Part shown: piece after piece, positions 34,053-44,156 of the stretch | Layout: each line of letters opens with the position of its first letter | Numbering within the stretch: position 1 is the first letter of the stretch | Origin: WJMT01 sp964624145 | GTDB taxonomy: Bacteria > Acidobacteriota > Aminicenantia > Aminicenantales > Aminicenantaceae | Length of the DNA: 64,000 nucleotides | Assembly (NCBI GenBank): GCA_964624145.1 | Contig: CAZUXT010000002.1 | Span: 62,001 to 126,000, forward strand | Direction of reading: 5' to 3' | Notes under the pieces: model-generated | What the model saw: the letters and a program-made list of their open reading frames with translations, nothing else | Databases searched by the model: none | What the model was told of the DNA's origin: nothing | Made by a program: the position numbers and the translations under genes

Positions 34053-34150
34053 CAAATTCCCATCCTCTAAGCGGCTTCATCACTCATCATAAATGTAAAA
34101 TAACGGACAAGTCAACAAGAAACCCACAAAAAGAAGAGGATATCAGAAAA
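34026..34150. repeat. 125-bp promoter/leader repeat, copy B
   Basis: Second copy of 29747-29871. It contains the complete start of the prefix gene and its promoter on the minus strand. The two copies bracket about 4.2 kb holding the IS91 remnant, the rarA fragment and a permease. Confidence 0.8.
34086..34115 (-). promoter_or_regulatory. Sigma-70-type promoter of the prefix-permease operon
   Basis: On the minus strand TTGACT (34115-34110) and TATGAT (34091-34086) are separated by 18 bases. TGTCCG directly follows the -35 box. The prefix gene starts 34 bases downstream of the -10. Confidence 0.6.
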
Positions 34151-34252
34151 GCACTCTTCGCGGATTTTTGTTGACTGGGCATGTTTTCTGTGTGTACCAT
34201 AAATAATGCAATTGATTGGAGGGTGGAATATGAAATATCAGGCGGAGTCGCT

Positions 34253-37200
34253 ATGATCAGCAGAAAATTTTCAGATAAAAAGGGTAATCTATGGTTATTT
34301 GGGATTCTGGCGATATGCCTATTCTGGATGCTTGTGTTGGTCTCCTGTAAAAAAGAGGAGAAAACTCCGGCAGAGAAACCAGGTGATAAGACCTTCATTG
34401 ATCTGACCGGTGTGGAAGCATCGGAAAAATGGCTGCAGATGCTAAATACCGAACCAGATCTCATATCCCGGGACACGGTTAAAAAAGCAGTAAAAATAGT
34501 AGCCATACATCCCCAAGGTCAGTTAAAGGAAGACTCTCAGAGTGATGAGCTCAGTATCACCTTTTCCCGCCCTGTGGCACCCCTGGAACCAGTGGCACCT
34601 GGCCGTGATCCCCTTATCCACACCAATCCACCTCTCAAAGGGGAAGGGTATTTTAAAAACGCCGCCACTTATGCCTTTGTGGTAAAAGAGGATTTAAAAC
34701 CGTCCACTACTTATCAGGTAGTCTTTGAAGGGTATGAGAGTCCCTTTGGTTTCCAGGTAAAAAAGCATCAATGGGAGTTTTCAACTCCCCTGATCAGTAT
34801 CCTGAAGACAGTCCCCAGCCATAATAAAAAATGGTGTGTGCTGGGACAGCGTGTGCTGGTAAAGTTTTCCCAGCCAGTAAATCCCCTGGATATTAAACCC
34901 TATATTAAGGTCACTGTTGACAACAAGGATTGGGAACATTTTCAGGTGCGTTATTCCACAGAAGAGGAGCGAAAGGAGCTTTTTTACTGGCAGGGTTATC
35001 GCAAGGATCCCAAAAAATTCATTACTGTTTTTCCCACTCTCGCCTATCCCCAGGCTGCCGATATCCGGGTCTCTTTTCTTAAGGGATTGACCGCCGCAGC
35101 CGGCAATCTTGGATTACCGAGAAACCAGGTGCTGGAGTTCCGGACCTTTGAGAAATTCATTGTTGAAAAAGTGCCGGAAGCTTTTAATCCGGACCAGGGT
35201 ATTGAAGTTCATCTGTCCAATCAGGTGCGGATAGCTGATTTTCTGGACCAGATCACCATTGATCCGGAGGTAAAGATCAACCGGGATTATTTTTATGGTA
35301 ATGAAAAGTTCCGGATCATGGGGGATTTCAAGCCGAATACCCGTTACATTGTCTCCATTCCCCATTCGATACAGGATGTGTTTGGAAACACTCTTCCCAG
35401 GGATTACCGGTTCACAGCGATGAGCAAAGATTATACATCCTACCTTACCATTCCCACTGGGTCTCATTTTGTCCTGGAGAGCTATCTGACCAGAGCCCTT
35501 CCCATCCAGGTTCGGAATATCAGAGAAACCGGGGTGCTTTATAAACGGCTTAAGAGTGAAGACTTGGCGGCCCTTGTCGATGGAGGCCGATTGGATACCG
35601 AACGCATCAATCCGGAGGATTGCCAGGTCTATTCCTGGCAGATCCCGATCCATCATAACCAAAGCATGGTCCTGCCCTTCAAACTCGATAACATCGGGAT
35701 AGCAGATCCTGGTGTATATTATATTAAATTCAATCAGGCCACCAATTACTGGGGAAAACAGGGAGCCGTTTTTCAGCTGACCGACCAGGCCCTGGTCGCC
35801 AAATACAGTCCCACTCAAATTTTTCTAACCGCCTTTAACCTGAAAAACGGCAAGCTTCAAAAACAACAAAAGTTCAATATCCTGGGAGAAAATTTCAGTG
35901 ACCGGATCAAAAGCGGTGAGGATGGAGTGGCACTGCTGAAGCCCCGGGATAGTATTTTTCTAAGCCGGGACCTGCTTAAATTTAAAATTTATTCACCGGA
36001 GAGCGGAGCCTTTATTTGGGGTGAGAAGGATACCATGTTTGACATGTGGAATTTCCGCTATGATTACAATATAAATTATCGCTACTCTCCTCGTTCTTAT
36101 TACCACCGGCTGCTGGTATTCACGGATAAGGATCTTTACAAGGCTGGTCAGACCGTACGATTCAAGGGTATTTTCCGCCATTTAGTGAGTGGTGATCTGC
36201 AGATACCTGAGCTCGAGAGAATCGAAGGGGAAGTATACGATTCCTTTAATAATAAACTCGAGACCTTCACAGTTGATCTGTCTGGCTTTAAAGAGTACGG
36301 AACCTTTGCCCACCAGTTCCAGCTTCCCCGAAAGAGCCCCTCTGGTTTTTACCGGATCCAGCTGAAGATCACCCAACCCGGGCAGGATGAACCCTCTATG
36401 CAGAACCTGAATTTTTCAGTCCAGGAATACAGACCGGCAAAGTTTGAGGTGACGACCGCTTTTAACCAGACTCATGCCATTGCCGGGGAGTCCCTTTCTG
36501 GCCGCATAAAGGGAAGATATCTTTTTGGTACGCCTATGAAAGAAGCCCACGGAGATTTCAGCCTGAGGATTAAAAACATTTACTTCACTCCTCCGGGTTG
36601 GAACAGATTCACTTTCGGTACCGCTGAGTCCGCCACTGACCGGACTATTGTCCAGAAAAGCCTCGTTCTTGATGAAAAAGGCATCTTTAATTTTGAGCAG
36701 AAAGAATTCTCCTTTGACACAAAAAATTCGGTTCGGATGAGCTTGTACGGCGAAATCCAGGACCAGGATAACAATCGGATCAGTTCCGGTTCCTCGATGG
36801 TGGTTCACCGGGGGGCTTATTATATCGGGGTCCGAACCGGTTCTTATTTCTTTCAGAGTGGAAAACCGGGATCTGTCGAGATCATAACTGTGGACCCCTA
36901 TGGGAAACAGGAAGGGGAACACCGATTAAACATGCTCATCGAGCGGGTGGATTGGAAGTCTTATCAGAAAGAGGATGCATCGGGCAGTCTTCGGTGGTAT
37001 TGGGAGCGAGAACGGCATCCTGTAACTGAAGAAGAAATAACGATCATGAACGGCCAGTTATCCAGGGATTTCACTTTTGACCAACCTGGATATTACGAGA
37101 TCACCTTGACCGGCACAGACCGTTTCGGCAACCAAATCACCACTACGGCCAATTTCTATGTCACTGGTGGGGGATACGTCTCATGGCGCATGGATGAAGG

Positions 37201-39949
37201 CAGGATAATTGATCTGGTGACAGACAAAAAGGAATACCGAGAGGGCGAAACGGTTGAACTGCTGATAAAATCCCCTTTCAAAAAATCCACCGTCCTGATC
37301 ACTGCCGAACGGGAAAAGGTCTTCTGGTATAAGACCTTTACCCTCAATGGCAATGCCGGTACCGTAAAAATACCGGTTCTTAGGGATTTTATGCCAAATA
37401 TCTTTTTTAATGTTATTCTTTTGAAAGAGAGAACAGGAGTCCGGTGGGATGACTCGGGGAATGATATTGGGAAACCGGAGTTTTACGCCGGATATGCCGG
37501 TGTTAAAGTGGAGGCTGATTCTCAGAAACTAAACATAGACATCTCGGCTGATAAAGATTCTTATGACCCGGGAGATGCGGTTACTCTCGACTTGACAGTC
37601 ACCGACCATAATGGAGAACCGATAAGTTCGGAACTATGCATCTCAGTGGTGGATAAAGGGGTACTGAACCTGGTAGGCTATGAGCTGCCGGATCCTTTCC
37701 GGTATTTTTATCAGGAGAGATCTCTGGATGTGCGCACAGTGTCAACCCTGATGGATGTCCTGGGCCGACGGAAGTTTTCAGAAAAAGGTGAAGACCCCGG
37801 GGGGGGAGTAGGCGTTTCGACTTTTGGTTCTGTAGTGGTGCGGAAGGATTTCAAAGAGAGTGCCTTCTATCAGGCTTTTGCCTATTCCAATAAACAGGGA
37901 GAGGCAACGATCCACTTCACCCTTCCGGAAAACCTGACCACTTTCAAAGTGATGGTAGTTTCCGTGGACCGCCAACATCGCTTTGGAAGGGGAAAGACCG
38001 ATCTGCTGGTAAAAAAGGAACTGGTTCTCAAACCGGCCCTGCCGGATTTTCTGAGAGCGGGGGATAGCTTCCAGGGCGGTGTGACCGTCACCAATAACAC
38101 TGACGAAGAGATGAACGTCACCGTCCAGGCGGAAGTGTCAGCCATTCAGATTTCAGGTGAAAGGGCTGAGAAGAAGATTCGCCTGTCACCCTTTAAAACC
38201 GATTCGGTCTTGTTTGATTTCAAGGTTCCGGAAGGGAAAAAGATTCCCCGATTCACCTTTCGCGCCCGCAGTGATTCCTATAGCGATGGATATGAACAGT
38301 CCATTACCGTGAGGATGCCTCAATTCACGGAAACAGTGGCCACATCCGGGGAGGTGACCCGGCGCAAAGCCGAAGAGCTGATCACAGTGCCCACTGACAG
38401 CATCCGAGAATATGACAACCTGAAAATCGCATGGTCTCCATCCATTTCCGGTGGAGTGGAAAAGAGTTTTCAATTCCTGGATGAATACCCCTACGAATGT
38501 CTGGAGCAGAAGATCTGCAGGCTCTTTCCCTTGCTGAAGGAAAAAAGTTATCTCACCCAGTTGGGCATCATAACCCAATCCTATGAAGACCGCCGTGAGC
38601 GGGTTGAAACATTTATCAACCGAATTGAGGATTATCAGAATCCTGACGGGGGAGTCGGTTACTATCCGGATACCCGTCACAGCAGCTGGTTTTTAAGCAC
38701 TTTTGCCATGGATTTTCTCCTGGATGCCCGGAAGGCGGGATATCAGGTAAGTTCGGAATTTTTAAATCCTTTACGAGAATATCTTACAAAGGTTTGTCAG
38801 AACAGTATTGAAAGCAGGTATCCCTACAGTCTGAATTTGAGGCTATTTAACATGGCCTATGCCGCATATGTCCTGGCACGGGACGGGACCATTATGCAGG
38901 ACACGGTCAATAATTTGTTTGAAATGAGGGAACGCCTCCCTCTGGAAGGAGCATCCTACCTTGTCAGGATATTTGACCTAACAGATGAACTGCCTGATTC
39001 CATGCAGGCCCTGCTGACCCGGATGCTGCTCAATAATATAAAAGAGGAACCCACTCGGACCCATTTTGAAAACCGCCCCGATCCTTTCTGGTGGACTGTC
39101 CATGGCTCTTCTCTGCGTACCACCGCCCACATATTCGATACTCTGCTTCTGGTGTATCAGCGGTTCCCCATGGCTCCAAAAATTGCCCGCTGGCTCTTTG
39201 ATACCCTCCGGGACAAACAATATTTGAACACACAAGAACACCTGGCCATCCTCAGGGCCTTTGAAAAATACTTTGAAAGATACGAGCTGGAAGATCCGGA
39301 CTACATAGCCCGTATTATTTTGGATAAGAAGGAAATGGTAAATGTTCAAGTCTCCGACCGGAGATTTTACCAGCTGGATACGTTTTCCCTGAAGGATTTT
39401 GATGCTGGAGAACAGATCAGGTTGAAACTTCAAAAGGAAGGCAAGGGAATCATGTATTACAATACCCGGCTGACCTACCGTCCAGCCGGGATTCTTTCTC
39501 CGGTAGACCGGGGATTCGCAATACGAAAGATTTTCTTTGACCAGGCAGGTCATCCAGTAGCCCCAAACCAGCTTAAAGCCGGAGAAAATTATATGGTGGA
39601 ACTGAAGATCACCACTAACAAAGAACGAAGTTTTGTAGTGGTCAACGACCCACTGCCGGCGGGATTTAAAGTGGTCAATCCCCGTTTCCTCACCCAGGCA
39701 AATCTGGCCGGCAGTAATATGGAAGAAGGTGAAGCATTCAGATATTGGGGTGACTTTTATCACAGCCAGTATTATTTTGATCGGGTGGAACTGTTTGCTG
39801 ACTTTCTTGCGGCGGGCACCCATACCTGGAAATATCTGGTTATTGCCACCAACAGCGGAGAATACCAGCTGCCTGCAACTATGGTCTTACAGATGTACAA
39901 CCCGGAGGTTTTTGGAAGAAGTGCAGATCAAAGGATTAAGATTAAATAA
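34253..39949 (+). CDS. Bacterial alpha-2-macroglobulin family lipoprotein
   Basis: I chose ATG 34253, preceded by GGCGGAG; the frame is open upstream to 34181. The lipoprotein signal ends VLVSC. The 1898-residue protein is a chain of macroglobulin (MG) beta domains. The conserved VVDKGVLNLVGYELPDPF segment lies near residue 1130, and the thioester motif CLEQ at Cys1416 within a helical domain. The C-terminal MG domain has VVNDPLPAGFK. Bacterial A2M proteins trap invading proteases in the periplasm by the thioester. Overlapping pbpC follows, the standard pair. Confidence 0.94.
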   Translation: MISRKFSDKKGNLWLFGILAICLFWMLVLVSCKKEEKTPAEKPGDKTFIDLTGVEASEKWLQMLNTEPDLISRDTVKKAVKIVAIHPQGQLKEDSQSDELSITFSRPVAPLEPVAPGRDPLIHTNPPLKGEGYFKNAATYAFVVKEDLKPSTTYQVVFEGYESPFGFQVKKHQWEFSTPLISILKTVPSHNKKWCVLGQRVLVKFSQPVNPLDIKPYIKVTVDNKDWEHFQVRYSTEEERKELFYWQGYRKDPKKFITVFPTLAYPQAADIRVSFLKGLTAAAGNLGLPRNQVLEFRTFEKFIVEKVPEAFNPDQGIEVHLSNQVRIADFLDQITIDPEVKINRDYFYGNEKFRIMGDFKPNTRYIVSIPHSIQDVFGNTLPRDYRFTAMSKDYTSYLTIPTGSHFVLESYLTRALPIQVRNIRETGVLYKRLKSEDLAALVDGGRLDTERINPEDCQVYSWQIPIHHNQSMVLPFKLDNIGIADPGVYYIKFNQATNYWGKQGAVFQLTDQALVAKYSPTQIFLTAFNLKNGKLQKQQKFNILGENFSDRIKSGEDGVALLKPRDSIFLSRDLLKFKIYSPESGAFIWGEKDTMFDMWNFRYDYNINYRYSPRSYYHRLLVFTDKDLYKAGQTVRFKGIFRHLVSGDLQIPELERIEGEVYDSFNNKLETFTVDLSGFKEYGTFAHQFQLPRKSPSGFYRIQLKITQPGQDEPSMQNLNFSVQEYRPAKFEVTTAFNQTHAIAGESLSGRIKGRYLFGTPMKEAHGDFSLRIKNIYFTPPGWNRFTFGTAESATDRTIVQKSLVLDEKGIFNFEQKEFSFDTKNSVRMSLYGEIQDQDNNRISSGSSMVVHRGAYYIGVRTGSYFFQSGKPGSVEIITVDPYGKQEGEHRLNMLIERVDWKSYQKEDASGSLRWYWERERHPVTEEEITIMNGQLSRDFTFDQPGYYEITLTGTDRFGNQITTTANFYVTGGGYVSWRMDEGRIIDLVTDKKEYREGETVELLIKSPFKKSTVLITAEREKVFWYKTFTLNGNAGTVKIPVLRDFMPNIFFNVILLKERTGVRWDDSGNDIGKPEFYAGYAGVKVEADSQKLNIDISADKDSYDPGDAVTLDLTVTDHNGEPISSELCISVVDKGVLNLVGYELPDPFRYFYQERSLDVRTVSTLMDVLGRRKFSEKGEDPGGGVGVSTFGSVVVRKDFKESAFYQAFAYSNKQGEATIHFTLPENLTTFKVMVVSVDRQHRFGRGKTDLLVKKELVLKPALPDFLRAGDSFQGGVTVTNNTDEEMNVTVQAEVSAIQISGERAEKKIRLSPFKTDSVLFDFKVPEGKKIPRFTFRARSDSYSDGYEQSITVRMPQFTETVATSGEVTRRKAEELITVPTDSIREYDNLKIAWSPSISGGVEKSFQFLDEYPYECLEQKICRLFPLLKEKSYLTQLGIITQSYEDRRERVETFINRIEDYQNPDGGVGYYPDTRHSSWFLSTFAMDFLLDARKAGYQVSSEFLNPLREYLTKVCQNSIESRYPYSLNLRLFNMAYAAYVLARDGTIMQDTVNNLFEMRERLPLEGASYLVRIFDLTDELPDSMQALLTRMLLNNIKEEPTRTHFENRPDPFWWTVHGSSLRTTAHIFDTLLLVYQRFPMAPKIARWLFDTLRDKQYLNTQEHLAILRAFEKYFERYELEDPDYIARIILDKKEMVNVQVSDRRFYQLDTFSLKDFDAGEQIRLKLQKEGKGIMYYNTRLTYRPAGILSPVDRGFAIRKIFFDQAGHPVAPNQLKAGENYMVELKITTNKERSFVVVNDPLPAGFKVVNPRFLTQANLAGSNMEEGEAFRYWGDFYHSQYYFDRVELFADFLAAGTHTWKYLVIATNSGEYQLPATMVLQMYNPEVFGRSADQRIKIK

Positions 39950-42179
39950 AAAAAAGATTTTTCTGATCCTGTTGTCATTGGGAACAGCAGGGATGGTGGT
40001 GTACCTTGCGTGGTTCAATCAATCCTGCCTTTCAGATAAGGAAGAATCCTTGCGATTTGTGGATCGCCGGGGGGAGCTACTGGGATTTCATCTGGTGAAT
40101 CAGAAGCGTTACAGCGCTCACTGCGGCCTTAGCCAGGTATCACCTCACTTTATTCGGGCAATTGTGCTGGTGGAAGACCGGGGATTCTACTCACATGAGG
40201 GGGTAAACCTGTCTTCCCTGACCCGGGCCCTTTTTCAGAATGTTCAGGAGGGAAGGGTGGTTTCGGGAGGATCAACCATCACCATGCAGCTGGCAAAACT
40301 GCTGTTAAATGCCAATCAAAAGAGAACCATTTTCCGGAAGCTGGAGGAAATTATATTCGCCTTGAAACTGGAACTGCACCTTCCCAAATCAAGGATTCTG
40401 GAAGAGTATATCAATCGTCTGCCCTTTGGGAACATGATATACGGCATTGGGCCGGCATCAGAATTTTATTTTGGCAAGGCCCCTGCGCAGCTATCTCTCA
40501 GCCAGGCTATTGAACTGGCTGTTATTCCAAAGGCTCCCACTACCTACAATCCTATCAAAAACAAAGATCAGTTAAAGGCAAGAAGAGACTGGATCCTGGA
40601 TGAATTATACCGCCAGGGATTTGTATCATCCCATGAATACCGGCGGGTGGCCAGTGAAGAGGTTCATTTTAATATCAGGGACTCCCTATTTGTGGCCCCT
40701 CATTTCATTGAGTTGATCAAGCACCGTCATGGGAACGACCTTTCTGATCACAAGAAAATATATACCACACTGGACAGGCATCTCCAGCTGAAGGTCCGGG
40801 GAATTGTCCGGGAACATCTGCAAAGGCTCCGATCGTATCATGTTCAGTCTGCTGCAGCAGTGGTGATTGATAACCGATCACATGAGTTGTTGGCCTACCT
40901 GGGTTCTCCTGATTATTTTAATGCTGAGAACAACGGATATGTTGATTATGCTATAGCACTTCGACAACCCGGGTCCACCCTGAAGCCTTTTGTTTACGGA
41001 GTGGCTTTAGAAGCAGGATATACTCCATCGTCCATTCTCCCGGATATCCAGTTCCCGGCCCGGGGCGGATTTTTTCCCCGGAATCATGATGGCATGGAAC
41101 ACGGCCCCTTGAGGTTGAGAACCTCCCTGGCCTGTTCCTACAACATTCCAGCCTTTTACCTGGCGATAAAACTGACACCCGACCGGATCCTGGAAAAACT
41201 CCAGTTGGCCGGTTTCTCGTATCTTGATAAGCCCGCGGGATTTTACGGAGAAGCCATTGCCTTGGGATCGGGAGAAGTGAGACTGCTGGACCTGGTAACA
41301 GCTTATTCCTGTCTGGCAAACAAAGGAGTTCTTTATCAGCCGCGTCTGTTAAAAGAGTGGCCGGCAAGCGACAAGCGTCAGATATTTTCCCCCCAGTGTG
41401 CTTTTCTGCTATTTGACATTTTATCAGATCCTGCTGCCCGGGCCGGCAGCTTCGGATTTTTCTCCTCCATGAACCTGCCTTTTCCCCTGGCGATAAAAAC
41501 CGGTACCTCAAAGGGATTCAGGGATAAATGGGCAGTGGCTGTCAATTCCAAATATACAGTGGGAGTATGGCTGGGGAATCCAAGCGGCAAGAACATTTCA
41601 CAGCAGGTGGTGGAAACAGGAAACAGTGCCACCATAGTCCGGGATATATTTCTGATCCTTCAGAAAAATTGGGAGCAGGGAGGGTTGCCGATACCTCCTG
41701 GTATTGTCCGGCGGGAGGTTTGTGCTCTCTCCGGAGAATTAGCTGGTCCATACTGCCGGGACCGGGTGGAGGAGTATTTTGAAGAAAAGAACCTGCCTGA
41801 AGGTCCCTGCTCCTATCATGTAAAGACCGAAACAGGAATAAAAACGGTCTATCCTGAACTCTACCGCGAATGGTGGCAAAAGAATCAGCTGACCAAACAA
41901 ACGCATCTTGGGGGCAGCCAGGAAGTTGAGATTGTATCCCCTCAGCAGGGGGATCGCTATTATATATCTAGAGCTCTTCCTCTGGAAAGTCAGCAGATTC
42001 GTTTCAAGGTCATGGGTGCAGCAAGCGGAGAGAAAATCACATACCACCTTAATAACCGGATTTACCGTATTCTCTCCTACCCCTGTTTCCCCCTATTCCA
42101 GCTGAAACCAGGGGAATATCTGCTGGAAATAGAAATCGCGGGGGAATGCCGGGACCGAGTGTCCTTTGCAGTTCATTGA
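39921..42179 (+). CDS. pbpC: Penicillin-binding protein 1C
   Basis: I chose GTG 39921, with GGAAG upstream, because residues encoded before it are unrelated to the family and overlap the macroglobulin gene by 220 bases. After one membrane anchor, the transglycosylase domain shows VEDRGFYSHEG (catalytic Glu85) and GGSTITMQLAKLL. The transpeptidase has STLK near residue 350, SYN near 406 and KTGTS near 527. A C-terminal BiPBP_C beta domain closes the 752-residue protein. PbpC likely repairs cell wall where macroglobulin defends. Confidence 0.93.
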   Translation: MQIKGLRLNKKKIFLILLSLGTAGMVVYLAWFNQSCLSDKEESLRFVDRRGELLGFHLVNQKRYSAHCGLSQVSPHFIRAIVLVEDRGFYSHEGVNLSSLTRALFQNVQEGRVVSGGSTITMQLAKLLLNANQKRTIFRKLEEIIFALKLELHLPKSRILEEYINRLPFGNMIYGIGPASEFYFGKAPAQLSLSQAIELAVIPKAPTTYNPIKNKDQLKARRDWILDELYRQGFVSSHEYRRVASEEVHFNIRDSLFVAPHFIELIKHRHGNDLSDHKKIYTTLDRHLQLKVRGIVREHLQRLRSYHVQSAAAVVIDNRSHELLAYLGSPDYFNAENNGYVDYAIALRQPGSTLKPFVYGVALEAGYTPSSILPDIQFPARGGFFPRNHDGMEHGPLRLRTSLACSYNIPAFYLAIKLTPDRILEKLQLAGFSYLDKPAGFYGEAIALGSGEVRLLDLVTAYSCLANKGVLYQPRLLKEWPASDKRQIFSPQCAFLLFDILSDPAARAGSFGFFSSMNLPFPLAIKTGTSKGFRDKWAVAVNSKYTVGVWLGNPSGKNISQQVVETGNSATIVRDIFLILQKNWEQGGLPIPPGIVRREVCALSGELAGPYCRDRVEEYFEEKNLPEGPCSYHVKTETGIKTVYPELYREWWQKNQLTKQTHLGGSQEVEIVSPQQGDRYYISRALPLESQQIRFKVMGAASGEKITYHLNNRIYRILSYPCFPLFQLKPGEYLLEIEIAGECRDRVSFAVH

Positions 42180-42199
42180 TGATATCTTGGAAGTTATTT

Positions 42200-43225
42200 T
42201 TAATCTAAGGCTTGATGACTCAATTGAAATACCTTAAAACCGGGATAATCTCTGTCCATATAAACAAGATAGCCACTTTGTATAACGACGTCTTTATAGG
42301 GAGGATTAAAATCCAAAGGAAGGACATGTGAGGAGAGAAGATCTCCTGATAAAGAGAATCGATCAATACGGGGCTTGCCTTCCCGATGGTAATTGGACAC
42401 AATGAGAAGCTCTTCGTTCAAAGACAAAATCTTGGCGATCGCATAATTCTTGATATTAAATTTTTTCATCATCTCTGTCGTATCCGGATCAGGAGCCTTA
42501 AATGTATAGGTATCTGTTCTATTTCCATCAAGATCCAGGATATCAAACTCATACTTATTCGAGGCTGAAACAGCAAAAACATTGCCGATATAAGCAAATG
42601 CCGGATTAGCCAGAAAAAGGAATCCCCCTCCTTTGACAATTTTTCCGTAAACCATGGCATTGCCCTGAACGGTTACAATCGGTTTTTCACATAACATACG
42701 GGGTCCTTGGGCTCTCGTCCATTCATTTAATCCCATCATAAAATGGCCATCTTCATCTGGTTTTGTCTCGGTGAAATAAAAGGCCTCTCCTTTTTTGCCA
42801 ATTATTCTTGTGAAGTTGGGGGTAAATTTTCCCTCCCATATCAGATGGCCTTCTGTATCCAAACAAACAATTTTACGATGAACATCCAAGAAATAAAGGT
42901 GATCATTTTCCAGCAACAGTCCAATGATGCCGGTGTATTCACCGGGTCCTTCCCCGTATCTTCCTATGGGGATGACTTTCCGATTGGAAAGGTCAGATTT
43001 GAACAACTGCTTCAATCGGGAGTCAAAAAAGAATATCTCATCTTCAGATGAAATAGCGGGAATAGCTGCGGATGCAATTTCAGTTATTTCCGTAAAATCA
43101 GCCACTTGAAAAAGCTCCAGCTCATCAAGGTTTTCGATCGGAGGAAGGTTTTTTTCTGCATGTTTTTGGCAGCCAACAAAAAGGAGAGAAAAGGTCACTA
43201 AGAAAGAAACAGCTCTATAAATCAT
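42200..43225 (-). CDS. Six-bladed beta-propeller lipoprotein
   Basis: The signal ends LLFVGC. The 341-residue body has propeller strands such as FFFDSRLKQLFKSD, GRYGEGPGEYTG and FLDVHRKIVCLDTEGHLIW, typical of the 6-bladed propeller (BF4221/NHL-like) lipoproteins common in Bacteroidetes and related phyla. The ligand is unknown. GGGAG lies before the ATG, and a strong promoter lies at 43256-43284. Confidence 0.82.
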   Translation of the reverse strand: MIYRAVSFLVTFSLLFVGCQKHAEKNLPPIENLDELELFQVADFTEITEIASAAIPAISSEDEIFFFDSRLKQLFKSDLSNRKVIPIGRYGEGPGEYTGIIGLLLENDHLYFLDVHRKIVCLDTEGHLIWEGKFTPNFTRIIGKKGEAFYFTETKPDEDGHFMMGLNEWTRAQGPRMLCEKPIVTVQGNAMVYGKIVKGGGFLFLANPAFAYIGNVFAVSASNKYEFDILDLDGNRTDTYTFKAPDPDTTEMMKKFNIKNYAIAKILSLNEELLIVSNYHREGKPRIDRFSLSGDLLSSHVLPLDFNPPYKDVVIQSGYLVYMDRDYPGFKVFQLSHQALD

Positions 43226-43255
43226 TTTTTATTCTCCCATTCAACCACAGGTAGG

Positions 43256-43284
43256 AATATAAATCTTGACAAAAAGGATGTCAA
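43256..43284 (-). promoter_or_regulatory. Strong sigma-70 promoter for the propeller lipoprotein gene
   Basis: On the minus strand TTGACA (43284-43279) and TATATT (43261-43256) are 17 bases apart, matching the consensus at eleven of twelve positions. The start codon is about 30 bases downstream. Confidence 0.7.
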
Positions 43285-43338
43285 GGACAAATGAAAGCCC
43301 CATATGTATAAATGAGGGAATCATCCATTGATAAGAAT

Positions 43339-44145
43339 TTATAGAAAATGGTTACATGATACAATAGACAAAAGTCCCACGCAACCTGCTTCCATTACAG
43401 CCAAAGCGCGCATCTGGCGCAGGCAGGATATGATCCGCTGGCGTGCTTTAGAGGCGATTTCCGGGGAAAGCGAAGCTGCTTTTTCATAGTCCTTGATGGC
43501 GGCTGCATAATCCTTCAATCTCTCCCGGGCGATCCCGCGATTGTAGAACGCGTTCGCGCTGTCCGGTGCGATACGTATAGCATGGGTATAATCATTCACA
43601 GCTCCCTCAAAATCCTCCATCCTCATCTTGAGGTTAGCCCGGTTGATTAAAGCGGACGAGGAATTGGGATCGTTGATAAGAGCTTGTGTGTAGTCCGATA
43701 AAGCCAGGTTGAACTCGCCCATCTCCATGTTGGCAATTCCCCGTCCGATAAACGCATCTGTCAAATATGGATCCAGCTCGATCGCATGTGTGAAATCCCG
43801 GATCGCCTCAGCATACTCTCCTTCTAAAGACCAAATGGAGGCCCGGCACAGATAAGCTTTTGCAAAACTTGCATCGAATGAGATGGCTTCTGTGAAGTCG
43901 GCCATTGCGGATTCCAGGTCCCCCATTTCCCTTTCAGCACAAGCTCTGTCGTAGTAGGCCAGGGCATATTCAGGATTTATATCGATGGCTTGGGTGAATT
44001 TTTTGATAGCTGCCTCCAAATTCCCTTCTTCTTGGAGCTCTACACCCTTGTTCACATAGTGATCCGCATAGTAACATCCTCCCTGAATACTGAAGAAAAC
44101 GATCAAGAACCCATATATGACATAACCCAAAGGCTTGAAGAACAT
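43339..44145 (-). CDS. TPR-repeat lipoprotein
   Basis: The start at 44145 has AAAGGA just upstream; an earlier ATG at 44160 would overlap the previous gene's stop. A signal ends in IQGGC. Six or so tetratricopeptide repeats follow, about 34 residues each, with the pattern AIKKFTQAIDINPEYALAYY, then DFTHAIELDPYL, DYTQALINDPNS and DYTHAIRIAPDS. It is probably an envelope scaffold. It shares a transcript with the gene at 45041 and therefore the putative ECF promoter. Confidence 0.88.
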   Translation of the reverse strand: MFFKPLGYVIYGFLIVFFSIQGGCYYADHYVNKGVELQEEGNLEAAIKKFTQAIDINPEYALAYYDRACAEREMGDLESAMADFTEAISFDASFAKAYLCRASIWSLEGEYAEAIRDFTHAIELDPYLTDAFIGRGIANMEMGEFNLALSDYTQALINDPNSSSALINRANLKMRMEDFEGAVNDYTHAIRIAPDSANAFYNRGIARERLKDYAAAIKDYEKAASLSPEIASKARQRIISCLRQMRALAVMEAGCVGLLSIVSCNHFL

Positions 44146-44156
44146 TGTCCTTTCTT

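Noticed and set aside
35114..39823. Long minus-strand frames opposite the alpha-2-macroglobulin gene
   Set aside because: Shadows of a well-supported 1898-residue gene with a lipobox and thioester motif.
40951..41511. 186-residue minus-strand frame opposite pbpC
   Set aside because: Overlaps conserved transpeptidase motifs on the plus strand; no family resemblance.
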